Shown here one piece after another: positions 7,658 through 16,328 of a stretch of 64,000 nt of DNA. The notes beneath the pieces were generated by a model that saw only the letters and a program-made list of their open reading frames with translations, did no database searches and was not told the origin of the DNA. The stretch is from a bacterium. Its GTDB lineage: Bacteria; UBP4; UBA4092; JAOAEQ01. Numbering within the stretch: the first letter of the stretch is position 1; each line of letters begins with the position of its first letter. The translations under genes and the position numbers were made by a program. The DNA lies in the NCBI GenBank assembly GCA_026416715.1, contig JAOAEQ010000013.1:27149-91148 (forward strand), written 5' to 3'.

Positions 7658-8632
7658 ATGAATTCAACCACTTTGTCACCAGAGCAATTAATCCACCTAT
7701 ACGAGCAGATGTTGTTAATCCGCCGGTTTGAAGAGAAATGCGCTGAAATGTATACGCTGCAGAAAATCACCGGATTCTGTCATCTCTATATCGGACAGGA
7801 AGCGATTGCCGTCGGCGCAATGAGTGCAATCCGACCGGATGATTATATTCTAACCGCATATCGCGATCACGGTCATGCCTTAGCAAAAGGTTCCGACCCG
7901 AAACTGGTCATGGCGGAACTATTCGGGAAATATACTGGTCTCTGCAAAGGGAAAGGCGGGTCGATGCATCTGTTCGATATCGAACATAATATGCTCGGCG
8001 GATATGCGATTGTTGCTGGGCATCTGCCGATAGCAACGGGAGTAGCGTTTGCCATTAAATATCTGAAGAAAGACCAAGTTGTGCTCTGTTTCTTCGGAGA
8101 AGGCGCAGTGAACGCAGGAGTATTCCACGAATCGCTGAACCTCGCTGAACTCTGGAAACTGCCGATTGTCTATATCTGCGAAAATAACCGATACGGTATG
8201 GGAACTCCGGTTGAACGCGCATCGTCTATCTACAATATTGCCCAGAAAGCGTGTGCGTATGAAATGCGGAGAGAACATATTGACGGTATGAACGTATTAG
8301 AAGTGCGCGAGCATGTTCTGCAAGCAGTTGAACTCGCTAGAACGAAACAGTTACCATCGTTTATCGAAATGAAAACGTTCCGGTTTATGGGACATTCGAT
8401 GTCCGACCCAGCGCATGGCCATTACCGAACGAAAGAAGAACTTGAAGAACAAAAGAAACTCGACCCGATTGTTTCATTCCAGAACCGGTTAGTTGAACAG
8501 AACATTCTGAATCAAGCGAAAATAGAACAAATCGAACAGCAGGTAGCCCAGCAAGTTGAAGAAGCAGTCGAATTTGCGGAACACAGTCCGTTTCCACCGA
8601 TAGAATCGGTAGCAACAGATGTCTACATCTGA
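7658..8632 (+). CDS. pdhA: Pyruvate dehydrogenase E1 component, alpha subunit
   Basis: 324 residues from ATG 7658; an in-frame GTG at 7640 is the alternative, but the GGAGGT at 7615-7620 is 20 bases from it. It is the thiamine-diphosphate-binding half of the alpha2beta2 decarboxylase. Visible are LLIRRFEEKCAEMYTL, the substrate loop GKGGSMHLFD, the ThDP/Mg motif FGEGAVNAG...CENN (Glu for the commoner Asp, a variant found in related E1s) and the phospholoop-type YRTKEELE. It is followed after 53 bp by pdhB and then the E2 gene, so an operon is likely. Substrate could in principle be a 2-oxo acid other than pyruvate. Confidence 0.92.
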   Translation: MNSTTLSPEQLIHLYEQMLLIRRFEEKCAEMYTLQKITGFCHLYIGQEAIAVGAMSAIRPDDYILTAYRDHGHALAKGSDPKLVMAELFGKYTGLCKGKGGSMHLFDIEHNMLGGYAIVAGHLPIATGVAFAIKYLKKDQVVLCFFGEGAVNAGVFHESLNLAELWKLPIVYICENNRYGMGTPVERASSIYNIAQKACAYEMRREHIDGMNVLEVREHVLQAVELARTKQLPSFIEMKTFRFMGHSMSDPAHGHYRTKEELEEQKKLDPIVSFQNRLVEQNILNQAKIEQIEQQVAQQVEEAVEFAEHSPFPPIESVATDVYI

Positions 8633-8685
8633 TAAGGTAAAAACGAAGTAATGTTTAACAATTCTATCGTTCTTTAGGTAACGTT

Positions 8686-9660
8686 ATGCCAGAAATTACT
8701 TACCGAGAAGCATTAAATCAAGCGATGCGAGAAGAAATGCGGCGTGACCCAATGGTATTTCTTATGGGAGAAGAAGTCGGATTCTATCAAGGGGCGTATA
8801 AGGTTTCTAAAGGATTACTTGAAGAATTTGGTCCTAACCGTGTCATTGATACGCCGATAACCGAACCAGCGTTTGCAGGGGTTGGTATCGGTGCTGCGTT
8901 AATCGGATTACGCCCAATCATTGAAATGATGACGTTCAATTTTGCGATTCTCGCTCTTGACCAGATTATCAACCATGCAGCGAAAATTACGTATATGTCA
9001 GGCGGACAACTGAAAGTCCCGATAGTTTTCCGCGGTCCGGGCGGCGCAGCGCATCAATTAGCAGCACAACATTCGCAAAGTATCGAATCGTTTTTCTGTC
9101 ATACCCCGGGACTGAAAGTTGTTATGCCAGCAACGCCAAAAGATGCTAAAGGATTGCTCAAATCGGCTATTCGCGATGATAATCCGGTCATTTGCATTGA
9201 AGCGGAATTGCTCTATGGAACTAAAGGCGAAGTCCCGGATGGAGAATATCTGATTCCGCTCGGTCAAGCGGAAATTAAACGTGAAGGGAAAGATATAACC
9301 TTAATCGCTTGGTCGAAAATGGTTTTGTTAGCATTGCGCGCTGCGGAACAGCTTGAATCGGAAGGAATATCCGTTGAGGTTATCGACCCGAGAACATTAC
9401 GACCGCTGGATAGCGAAACGCTCGTTACCTCAGTGAAAAAAACTAGCCGAGTAGTCATTGTTGAAGAAGGTTGGCCATTTGCGGGAGTCGGCGCAGAAAT
9501 CGCATATCAGATATCACAACAAGCGTTCGGATATCTTGATGCACCGATTGAACGGGTTACCAGCCTCGATGTCCCGATGCCATATGCGAAAAACCTTGAA
9601 CAAGCGGTGTTACCTAACGTCGATAAAATAATAAATAGCATTAAAACGGTTTTAAGATAA
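8686..9660 (+). CDS. pdhB: Pyruvate dehydrogenase E1 component, beta subunit
   Basis: 324 residues, the normal length for the E1 beta subunit, which completes the ThDP active site. Recognisable blocks are MGEEVGFYQGAYKVSKGL, DTPITEPAFAGVGIGAAL (with the activating Glu), EMMTFNF, GPGGAAHQLAAQHSQ and the C-terminal transketolase domain with VEEGWPFAGVGAEIA. AGGTAA lies just before the ATG. The gene sits between the alpha subunit and E2 in the order found in many bacterial pdh operons. Confidence 0.95.
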   Translation: MPEITYREALNQAMREEMRRDPMVFLMGEEVGFYQGAYKVSKGLLEEFGPNRVIDTPITEPAFAGVGIGAALIGLRPIIEMMTFNFAILALDQIINHAAKITYMSGGQLKVPIVFRGPGGAAHQLAAQHSQSIESFFCHTPGLKVVMPATPKDAKGLLKSAIRDDNPVICIEAELLYGTKGEVPDGEYLIPLGQAEIKREGKDITLIAWSKMVLLALRAAEQLESEGISVEVIDPRTLRPLDSETLVTSVKKTSRVVIVEEGWPFAGVGAEIAYQISQQAFGYLDAPIERVTSLDVPMPYAKNLEQAVLPNVDKIINSIKTVLR

Positions 9661-9691
9661 AACTAAATCTAACATCCAAAATGCAAAATCC

Positions 9692-9737
9692 AAATAAATC
9701 AATCACTTAATTCTTGAACTGATTGGCTGATTTATTT
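9692..9737. repeat. Inverted repeat between pdhB and pdhC
   Basis: AAATAAATCA (9692-9701) and TGATTTATTT (9728-9737) are exact reverse complements across a 26-base loop in the 121-bp gap between pdhB and the E2 gene. It is AT-rich and not followed by a clear U-run. It could fold in the polycistronic RNA, but the stem is weak. Confidence 0.3.
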
Positions 9738-9781
9738 AATATTAGGGTTTATCATTAGAATTTCCTTACGGAGTAAGTTCT

Positions 9782-10969
9782 ATGGCTAATAAAGTTGTGA
9801 TGCCGAAATTAAGCGATACGATGGAAGAAGGGGTTATCGTCCAATGGCATAAAAAAGAAGGTGATGTGGTTAGTTCTGGCGATATTCTTGCGGAAATTGA
9901 AACGGATAAAGCAATCGTTGAACTGCAATCGTTCGCTAACGGAATCCTGCGGAAAATCCTGGTTCCGGAAGAAGGGAAAGCGCCGGTTGGTAAATTGATT
10001 GCAATTATCGGAAAAGCTGATGAAGATATTTCTGCGATTCTCCATGAAGCGGAACAACAGCCTGAATCGAAACCGATTGTATCGGAACCGGTTAGAGAAC
10101 CGGCAAAGACCGAAGCGGAACAAGGTCAAGGACGCTCAGGAAAAATCATTGCGTCACCACTAGCGAAACGGCTAGCGGAAGAAGCTGGACTTGATTTAAC
10201 GCTAGTTACCGGCACTGGACCGGACGGGAGAATAACGGAGAAAGATGTTAAACAATATCTTGCGGAACATCGAGCACAACCGGCAATTGATTATACGGAA
10301 CAAGAATTAAGCCCGATGTGGAAAGCACTCGCACGGAAAATGGTTGAAAGTAAATCGCCAGTTCCGCAATTTTATGTAACCGTTGAAATCGAAATGGACG
10401 AAGTGCTGAAAACCAAGCGAGCGATGGCGGAAATAACTCCGCAGGAAAAAGTTACCATTACCGATATTTTGGTTAAAGCGGTAGCGAAAACATTAGAACA
10501 GCATCCAGAAATTAATGTTAGCTATGCCAATGGAAACATTCGGACGTATAACCATATTAATGTCGGGATTGCCGTGGCGTTAGATGATGGATTGATTGTT
10601 CCAGTTATAAAAGATGCGGATAAAAAACCGTTGCTCCAAATTGCGAAAGAAACGAAAGAATTGATTCAAAAGGCAAAAACGAGAACTATCCACCCGACAG
10701 AATATTCTGGTAGTACATTCACCATCTCAAACCTCGGAATGTTTCCGGTATCGCATTTTATTGCAATTGTTCCGCCGCCGGAATCCGCAATTCTCGCTGT
10801 CGGAACAATCCAAGCGAAACCGGTAGTTAAAGATGGCCAAATCGTCATTCGTCAGATTATGGCAGTTACCTTATCCTGCGACCATCGAGTTATCGACGGA
10901 GCGCGAGCTGCAATTTTCTTGAAAGACCTAAAACAACGGCTCGAACAACCGACGAAAGTGTTTTCTTAA
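9782..10969 (+). CDS. pdhC: Pyruvate dehydrogenase E2, dihydrolipoamide acetyltransferase
   Basis: 395 residues. One lipoyl domain (1-78) has the lipoylated lysine in ETDKA. A flexible Glu/Pro-rich linker follows, then a peripheral-subunit-binding domain (~125-160, ASPLAKRLAEEAGLDL). The C-terminal acyltransferase domain carries the catalytic CDHRVIDGA. This builds the core of the PDH complex. GGAG lies 9 bases before the ATG. The E3 gene (lpd) is not next to it and must be elsewhere. A hairpin at 10981-11002 probably ends the operon. Confidence 0.95.
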   Translation: MANKVVMPKLSDTMEEGVIVQWHKKEGDVVSSGDILAEIETDKAIVELQSFANGILRKILVPEEGKAPVGKLIAIIGKADEDISAILHEAEQQPESKPIVSEPVREPAKTEAEQGQGRSGKIIASPLAKRLAEEAGLDLTLVTGTGPDGRITEKDVKQYLAEHRAQPAIDYTEQELSPMWKALARKMVESKSPVPQFYVTVEIEMDEVLKTKRAMAEITPQEKVTITDILVKAVAKTLEQHPEINVSYANGNIRTYNHINVGIAVALDDGLIVPVIKDADKKPLLQIAKETKELIQKAKTRTIHPTEYSGSTFTISNLGMFPVSHFIAIVPPPESAILAVGTIQAKPVVKDGQIVIRQIMAVTLSCDHRVIDGARAAIFLKDLKQRLEQPTKVFS

Positions 10970-10980
10970 AAAATCATTTT

Positions 10981-11002
10981 CTATTGCAAAAATTAGCAAT
11001 AG
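10981..11002 (+). terminator. Hairpin after the pdh operon
   Basis: CTATTGC (10981-10987) and GCAATAG (10996-11002) form a perfect 7-bp stem with an 8-base loop, starting 12 bases after the pdhC stop. The following bases TGTTTGGT are only moderately U-rich, so it is a candidate terminator and not a certain one. Confidence 0.45.
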
Positions 11003-11106
11003 TGTTTGGTCAATTCCGAAATGATGGGTGATTCTACCCCAGCTATTTATAGCTGACGGGGATACCAAATAGCTTTTGTTAACGCCGAAGGGATGATTGA
11101 TACTAG

Positions 11107-11126
11107 CCCAGCCATTCAAGGCTGGG
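11107..11126. repeat. Short GC-rich hairpin, REP-like
   Basis: CCCAGCC and GGCTGGG pair perfectly around a 6-base loop in the pdhC-coaX spacer. A related weaker hairpin lies at 11038-11061. Such pairs in spacers are typical of REP-like or transposase-associated extragenic elements, but no tyrosine transposase gene is in the window. Confidence 0.4.
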
Positions 11127-11157
11127 TCGCCTATGCTCCGCCGCAACGAAACTTTAC

Positions 11158-11248
11158 TCACCGCAGAGAACGCTGAGGTCGTGGAGAAAAAATTGATTTC
11201 GTTTATAACCAAGAAGAACCTCTGCGCTCTCTACGGTCTCAGCGGTGA
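11158..11248. repeat. Imperfect inverted repeat built on the CCGCAGAGAACGC motif
   Basis: The left arm (11158-11186) begins TCACCGCAGAGAACGC. The right arm (11219-11248) ends with CAGCGGTGA and is its imperfect reverse complement over ~29 bases, with a 32-base AT-rich centre. The same word recurs at 31557-31580 after ddl. This looks like a dispersed extragenic element. Confidence 0.5.
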
Positions 11249-11417
11249 AAAGATTCTTTTCATTCAGCCGTCCCGAACAGAGGCTAACAACCGTCAGACT
11301 AACTTGTCTCCTAACGCTTCTTGGTGGCCTGCAAAAGCTCTGCTATTGGTTTGTCGTTCAGAAGCGCTCGATTATTCACTGTCTATCATGCAACACTTCA
11401 GTTACGTTCAAAATGAA

Positions 11418-12188
11418 CTATTGTTTGTGGAATATTGTATAAAGCCCTTTTAAGGTAAGCAGCGGGTCAACTTTTTGGATAGTTCTTGACGCTGGAGCGA
11501 TTAACGACGCTAAGCCACCTGTAGCAATTACAAGCGGTAGTTGTGATAACTCTTTTTTCATTCGGTTAACCATTCCGTCAATCAGTTCGTTAAATCCATA
11601 ATAAAACCCAGATTGCAGGTTCGTAATCGTCGTATTCCCAATCACGGGTAATGCGGTAGCTGTTTTCGTGCGCAACGCTATCAACGGTAATTGCGCAGTT
11701 TCCTGATGCAGTGATTCGATAGCAGTCCGTAATCCGATTGTAATCGCTCCGCCGATTATTTCGCCTTTCTCGGAAACAACCGTAAACGTAGTTGCGGTGC
11801 CTAAATCAACAATTATTATTGGTAGTTTTTTATAATACTCAATCGCTCCGACAGCGTTCGCAACTCGGTCAACTCCGATACTATCCGGCGGATAATATTT
11901 AATCGGGATAATGGTATTCTTTGCAGAAATCGCAATAAACGGTTTCTGATTAACTATCTTTTGACAGAATCGCACAATCCGCTTTGTTTCTTTCGGAACC
12001 ACTGACCCAATCACCGCTGATTCTATCCGGGAAACATGTATTCTTTTTCGATTTAACCAAGATAATACCGCCCGTTCTAGATTGACTGTTCCAATCTGAA
12101 ATGAACAAAAATGTTTTGGCGCACTCGTTGGTGTCGAGAATAATGCTATATCAATTTCACTATTTCCAATATCGAATACAATGGTCAT
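11418..12188 (-). CDS. coaX: Type III pantothenate kinase
   Basis: 256 residues from MTIVFDIGNSEI; the ORF extends upstream but the extra 19 residues are not family-like. The enzyme phosphorylates pantothenate in CoA synthesis, has an ASKHA fold and is monovalent-cation dependent. Motifs: DIGNSEIDIALF (phosphate 1), PDSIGVDRVANAVGA, IIVDLGTATTFTVV (catalytic and phosphate 2), GGAITIGLRTAIESL and ATGGLA. It stands alone on the minus strand, convergent with pdh and divergent from rodA. panE, another pantothenate-pathway gene, is at 57 kb. Confidence 0.95.
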   Translation of the reverse strand: MTIVFDIGNSEIDIALFSTPTSAPKHFCSFQIGTVNLERAVLSWLNRKRIHVSRIESAVIGSVVPKETKRIVRFCQKIVNQKPFIAISAKNTIIPIKYYPPDSIGVDRVANAVGAIEYYKKLPIIIVDLGTATTFTVVSEKGEIIGGAITIGLRTAIESLHQETAQLPLIALRTKTATALPVIGNTTITNLQSGFYYGFNELIDGMVNRMKKELSQLPLVIATGGLASLIAPASRTIQKVDPLLTLKGLYTIFHKQ

Positions 12189-12293
12189 AGATACTAAATA
12201 GTTTAGACTGTTATGCTGAATTTTGTAAAGTAAAGCACAGACCAATGATTAGTTTTCAGGTATAGAACAAAAAAACGGATATTCAGCTTATTT

Positions 12294-12302
12294 TGGTATA
12301 AT
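12294..12302 (+). promoter_or_regulatory. Extended -10 promoter candidate for rodA
   Basis: TGGTATAAT gives a TGn extended -10 with a perfect TATAAT at 12297-12302. No good -35 is visible, as is typical of extended -10 promoters. Transcription from about 12309 would leave a 120-nt leader before rodA. Confidence 0.4.
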
Positions 12303-12428
12303 ATTAGTAACAATATCAAACGGTATCGCCGAAATGGCTCATATCACTTTCTAGCAGTTGAAGTCAATTGCTTTTATTTGGCATTCGGATTTCAGGTTTT
12401 AAAATTCTTTTCGAAGAAAAGTTAGTCT

Positions 12429-13514
12429 ATGTGGAAACAACAATTCGCTGAACATATTGATTATCCAACGGTGATTATCGTTGCGCTCTTAGTCTGTATC
12501 GGATTAGCGATGATTTATAGCACAACGCATACCTTAAAATCGCCATATACGTATTTTAACAAACAACTCCTATGGGTAATTTTGGCAGTGTTATGGTTAA
12601 TTATAATCACCGGGATAGATTATAACTTTTTCTATCGGTATGCTTGGTATTTCTATTTGCTTAATATCCTTCTGTTATTAGCTGTTTTCATTACTGGTCA
12701 CCGAGCGATGGGTGCGGTTCGTTGGTTGAACATTTTAGGGCTAAAATTTCAACCTTCGGAATTATCGAAAATAATCATTATTTTTGCGCTCGGGAGTTAC
12801 CTGTCAACAATCGGCGAAAATATTAAACAGGTCAAATTTATCATCGGCGCATTAATCATCGTCGGAATACCGATGGGCTTGATTGTCAAACAACCTGATT
12901 TAGGAACCGCAATGGTGTTAGTCCCGATATTATTTGTCATGTTATTTTTAGCCGGCGCTAGAATTAAACATCTGGTATCAATAATCGGTATCGGAATTCT
13001 AGCATCTCCTTTCTTATATATGACCTTGAAAGAATATCAGAAAAAAAGACTGTTAGTATTTCTTGACCCGGAAAGCGACCCGCTCGGTGCAGGATATAAT
13101 ATCATTCAATCAAAAATTGCTATCGGTTCCGGCGGTCTTTTCGGTAAAGGGTGGCTTCAGGGAACCCAAACCCAACTAGAGTTCATCCCAGAACATCATA
13201 CGGATTTTATTTTTTCTGCTTTCGCTGAAGAATTCGGGTTCTGCGGTGCAATCGTGTTAATTATTCTGTATGGTCTATTATTGTATCGTCTCTTTTCCTG
13301 GATAAAGCTCATTGAAGATAAACAGGGTATGTTAGCCATCGCCGGATTAGCTACCTTGCTTACAGCACATATCTTTATCAATATCGGGATGACAATAGGA
13401 ATTATGCCGGTTACCGGATTACCGCTGCCGTTTATCAGTTACGGCGGTACCGCATTGCTCACGTTTGCTACCGCAGTCGGATTAGCAATGAACATCCATA
13501 AGCGCAGTGTATAA
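12429..13514 (+). CDS. rodA: Rod-shape peptidoglycan polymerase RodA (SEDS family)
   Basis: 361 residues with about ten membrane helices. SEDS proteins polymerise glycan strands from lipid II together with a class B PBP. Diagnostic blocks are the FQPSELSKI motif, KQPDLGTAMV, the EHHTDFIFSAFAEEFG stretch (RodA-type) and the C-terminal PLPFISYGGT. No PBP2, MreB or MreC gene lies in the window. It is followed by the radical SAM gene after a 102-bp gap. Confidence 0.93.
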   Translation: MWKQQFAEHIDYPTVIIVALLVCIGLAMIYSTTHTLKSPYTYFNKQLLWVILAVLWLIIITGIDYNFFYRYAWYFYLLNILLLLAVFITGHRAMGAVRWLNILGLKFQPSELSKIIIIFALGSYLSTIGENIKQVKFIIGALIIVGIPMGLIVKQPDLGTAMVLVPILFVMLFLAGARIKHLVSIIGIGILASPFLYMTLKEYQKKRLLVFLDPESDPLGAGYNIIQSKIAIGSGGLFGKGWLQGTQTQLEFIPEHHTDFIFSAFAEEFGFCGAIVLIILYGLLLYRLFSWIKLIEDKQGMLAIAGLATLLTAHIFINIGMTIGIMPVTGLPLPFISYGGTALLTFATAVGLAMNIHKRSV

Positions 13515-13616
13515 CGTGCGAATGCTAAATAGATAATCAGCACATAACGTCATCCTCGTCAAGACGGAAAGAATCTCCGAAGACAGGACGGAATATTTCG
13601 ATTGGCTTTTAACCAT

Positions 13617-16268
13617 ATGAATTCAATTCAAACCATACTGTACAATACCATCCTTCCATTAGTAACCAAACCAGCGCGATATCTCGGAAACGAATATAAT
13701 GCAATCCATAAAGATTTCAAAAAGGCGGAAGTAAAAGTCGCTTTAGCGTTTCCGGATATCTATGATATTGCGATGTCTCATTTAGGGTTGAAAATTCTCT
13801 ACGGGATTATCAATCAACAGACGGAATGGCTCGCTGAACGGGTGTTCGCTCCTTGGCCAGATATGGAAACTGAACTACGAAAACATAATATTCCGTTATA
13901 TTCACTTGAATCGTTAACCCCGATAAATCAGTTTGATATCATCGGGTTTTCGCTCCAGCACGAGTTAACCTATACCAACGTTCTCAATATGCTCGATTTA
14001 GCTGGAATCCCGATTTTTGCAAAAGACCGAACGCGAGAGCATCCGCTCATCATCGCTGGCGGACCTTGCTGTTATAATCCTGAGCCGATGAGTGATTTTA
14101 TTGACGCGTTTGTTATCGGAGACGGAGAAGAAGTTATCGTCGACCTTATTCATTGTTATAGAACTAATAAAATTACAAAACAAACTCGCGAAACCTTATT
14201 AGAAACATTAGCTGATATTGAAGGAATCTATGTTCCCAAAATAAATTCAAAATCGAAATTGATCAGACGGCGGTTGGTAGATTTAGAACATGCATATTAT
14301 CCTACTCAGCAAATTGTTCCGTATATTGAAACGGTACATGACCGGGCGACGATTGAAATCCAACGGGGCTGTACGCGCGGATGCCGTTTCTGTCAAACCG
14401 GATATACGACTCGTCCGCGACAGGAACGCTCGATTCCAACGATTCTTCGATTAGCTGAAGAAACATTGAACCATACGGGATATACTGAATTATCTTTGCT
14501 TTCATTAAGTGCTACCGATTACTCTAATATTCAAGAACTAATCCACCAACTGATTACTAAATTAGAACCACAAAAAATTTCGTTATCATTACCTTCGCTA
14601 CGCATTGATACCTTCTCGGTTGAACTCGCCCGGCAGATTCAGAAAATTCGGAAAACCGGATTCACGTTTGCTATAGAAGCGGGTTCGGAACGATTGCGTA
14701 ATGTTATCAATAAACCGATTTCAGATGCAGAATGCCTGAATACAATTAAACAAGTGTTTGCTACCGGCTGGCAGCTGGTGAAACTATACTTTATCATCGG
14801 ATTACCGACTGAAACAGACCAAGATATAATCCAATTAATTAATTTAGTCAACCACATCGGGAACCTCGCTAAATCCGCACCAGGAAAACATGCTAAGGTA
14901 AACGTAGCACTTGCATCGTTTATTCCAAAACCACATACGCCATTCCAATGGCTCGCTCAACTTCCAATGGAGACGTTAGACCAGCGCATCCGTTGGATTG
15001 ATAGTCAACTTAATCATTCGCGAATCGAATTGAAATGGCATGACGTTAAACAGAGTTATCTAGAAGCAGTATTCGCTCGTGGTGACCGAAACCTCGGGCG
15101 AGTTATTTATACTGCTTGGAAAAAAGGTTGTAAATTCGATAGCTGGTCGGATCAATTTGCGTTTACCACATGGATAGATGCGTTTAACGAATGTACCCTA
15201 AATCCGGATGATTATGCGCTTCGAACTTGGAAACTAGATGAACTATTACCCTGGGAAAACATTGATACTGGAGTATCAAAAACATTTTTAAGACAGGAAT
15301 ATATAAAATCTTTAAATATGGATCTAACCCCTGATTGCCGAACCGAACCGTGTAATCGCTGCGGAATAACAGAATCAGGGTTAAAATTCACCTGCAGACA
15401 CGCTCAATCACCGCTGAATAGAACCGAGTCTATTTTGCTGCAACCGCCAGCTACAACCATAGCTGATAGCAAAAAGAACGTATCTGAAATCGACCGATGG
15501 AAAATTAGACTCAAATTTTCGAAAGGTGATCCGGTCAGATTTATATCACATCTCGATCTGATGAAAACATTTATCAGTGCAATGCTTCGTGCGAAATTAC
15601 CGATTGCCTACTCCCAAGGATTCAATCCGCAACCGCGATTGAGTTTTGCTAATGCGTTACCACTAGGATATACAAGCGTTGCGGAATATTTAGAATGTGA
15701 ACTAACTTGCTATCTTTCGCCGGAAACATTTCTAACCCGGTTGAGTGCAGTTATCCCAGCAGGAATAACTCTGCTTGATTGCTGGCTTGTCCCGTTTAAT
15801 GCACCAGCGTTGTCATCGATTATCACTTCAGCTTCGTATCGAATAACGAATCTTCCTCGCGAGATAACTCGAATGCAACTAACTGATCGAATTAAACGAG
15901 TATTATCTCAAAAGGAAATTATTGTGCAAAAGGTTCACCCGAATAAAGTAACTCCGATGAATATCCGGCCGTATATCGCTACACTTGATGTGTTTGACCA
16001 GACGAATCTATCCGCTGCAGATTCGATTGGTGTGCCGAATAACTCTCCGATAGGCATCAACCTAACGATTAATATCTGCAATCAAAAAACCGCTCGACCA
16101 ACAGACATTATATCAATTCTACTTGATTTATCTGACGAACGGATTAAACAACTCTATATCGAACGAACCGGATTGTTTTATACACACAACAATCAATTCA
16201 TTCCACTTGACCGGGTCGGTGAAGAACTCGTATTACGTTTCCGTAAAACTATGCAATTGATTGAATAA
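13617..16268 (+). CDS. Radical SAM protein fused to a DUF2344 (TIGR03936-like) domain
   Basis: 883 residues from ATG 13617 (an upstream TTG at 13602 is possible). The N-terminal ~230 residues are a B12-binding-like region. The radical SAM core carries the [4Fe-4S] cysteines C252, C256 and C259 in RGCTRGCRFCQTGY. The C-terminal region from ~residue 630 (IRLKFSKGDPVRFISHLDL...AYSQGFNPQPRLSFANALPLGYTS) matches the radical-SAM-linked TIGR03936 family. This fusion is known (TIGR03960 type) but its reaction is not established. It lies 60 bp before rng, a neighbourhood conserved in many bacteria, hinting at a role in RNA or ribosome metabolism. Confidence 0.9.
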   Translation: MNSIQTILYNTILPLVTKPARYLGNEYNAIHKDFKKAEVKVALAFPDIYDIAMSHLGLKILYGIINQQTEWLAERVFAPWPDMETELRKHNIPLYSLESLTPINQFDIIGFSLQHELTYTNVLNMLDLAGIPIFAKDRTREHPLIIAGGPCCYNPEPMSDFIDAFVIGDGEEVIVDLIHCYRTNKITKQTRETLLETLADIEGIYVPKINSKSKLIRRRLVDLEHAYYPTQQIVPYIETVHDRATIEIQRGCTRGCRFCQTGYTTRPRQERSIPTILRLAEETLNHTGYTELSLLSLSATDYSNIQELIHQLITKLEPQKISLSLPSLRIDTFSVELARQIQKIRKTGFTFAIEAGSERLRNVINKPISDAECLNTIKQVFATGWQLVKLYFIIGLPTETDQDIIQLINLVNHIGNLAKSAPGKHAKVNVALASFIPKPHTPFQWLAQLPMETLDQRIRWIDSQLNHSRIELKWHDVKQSYLEAVFARGDRNLGRVIYTAWKKGCKFDSWSDQFAFTTWIDAFNECTLNPDDYALRTWKLDELLPWENIDTGVSKTFLRQEYIKSLNMDLTPDCRTEPCNRCGITESGLKFTCRHAQSPLNRTESILLQPPATTIADSKKNVSEIDRWKIRLKFSKGDPVRFISHLDLMKTFISAMLRAKLPIAYSQGFNPQPRLSFANALPLGYTSVAEYLECELTCYLSPETFLTRLSAVIPAGITLLDCWLVPFNAPALSSIITSASYRITNLPREITRMQLTDRIKRVLSQKEIIVQKVHPNKVTPMNIRPYIATLDVFDQTNLSAADSIGVPNNSPIGINLTINICNQKTARPTDIISILLDLSDERIKQLYIERTGLFYTHNNQFIPLDRVGEELVLRFRKTMQLIE

Positions 16269-16311
16269 CAGGTGAGTATACTCCGAGTTATCGAATAATC
16301 GCTACGAATTC

Positions 16312-16320
16312 TGTTATAAT
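16312..16320 (+). promoter_or_regulatory. Extended -10 promoter immediately before rng
   Basis: TGTTATAAT is a TGn extended -10 with perfect TATAAT at 16315-16320, ending 8 bases before the rng ATG. Transcription would begin at about 16327, within two bases of the start codon, predicting a leaderless message. No Shine-Dalgarno is present. Confidence 0.45.
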
Positions 16321-16328
16321 ATAACATT

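Larger units (their letters stand above)
10970..11417. other. Intergenic region between convergent pdhC and coaX, rich in repeats
   Basis: Apart from the terminator-like hairpin and the repeats listed separately, this 448-bp stretch has no gene I accept. Bases 11028-11125 contain two short GC-rich hairpins (CCCCAGCTA / TAGCTGACGGGG and CCCAGCC / GGCTGGG at 11107-11126). Bases 11158-11248 contain a larger imperfect inverted repeat. Its base composition is higher in GC than neighbouring spacers, as in dispersed REP-like elements. Confidence 0.5.

Noticed and set aside
11097-11453. 118-codon plus-strand ORF after pdhC
   Set aside because: It is built from the extragenic hairpin and the CCGCAGAGAACGC repeat, has no protein-like pattern or Shine-Dalgarno, and runs into the coaX 3' end.
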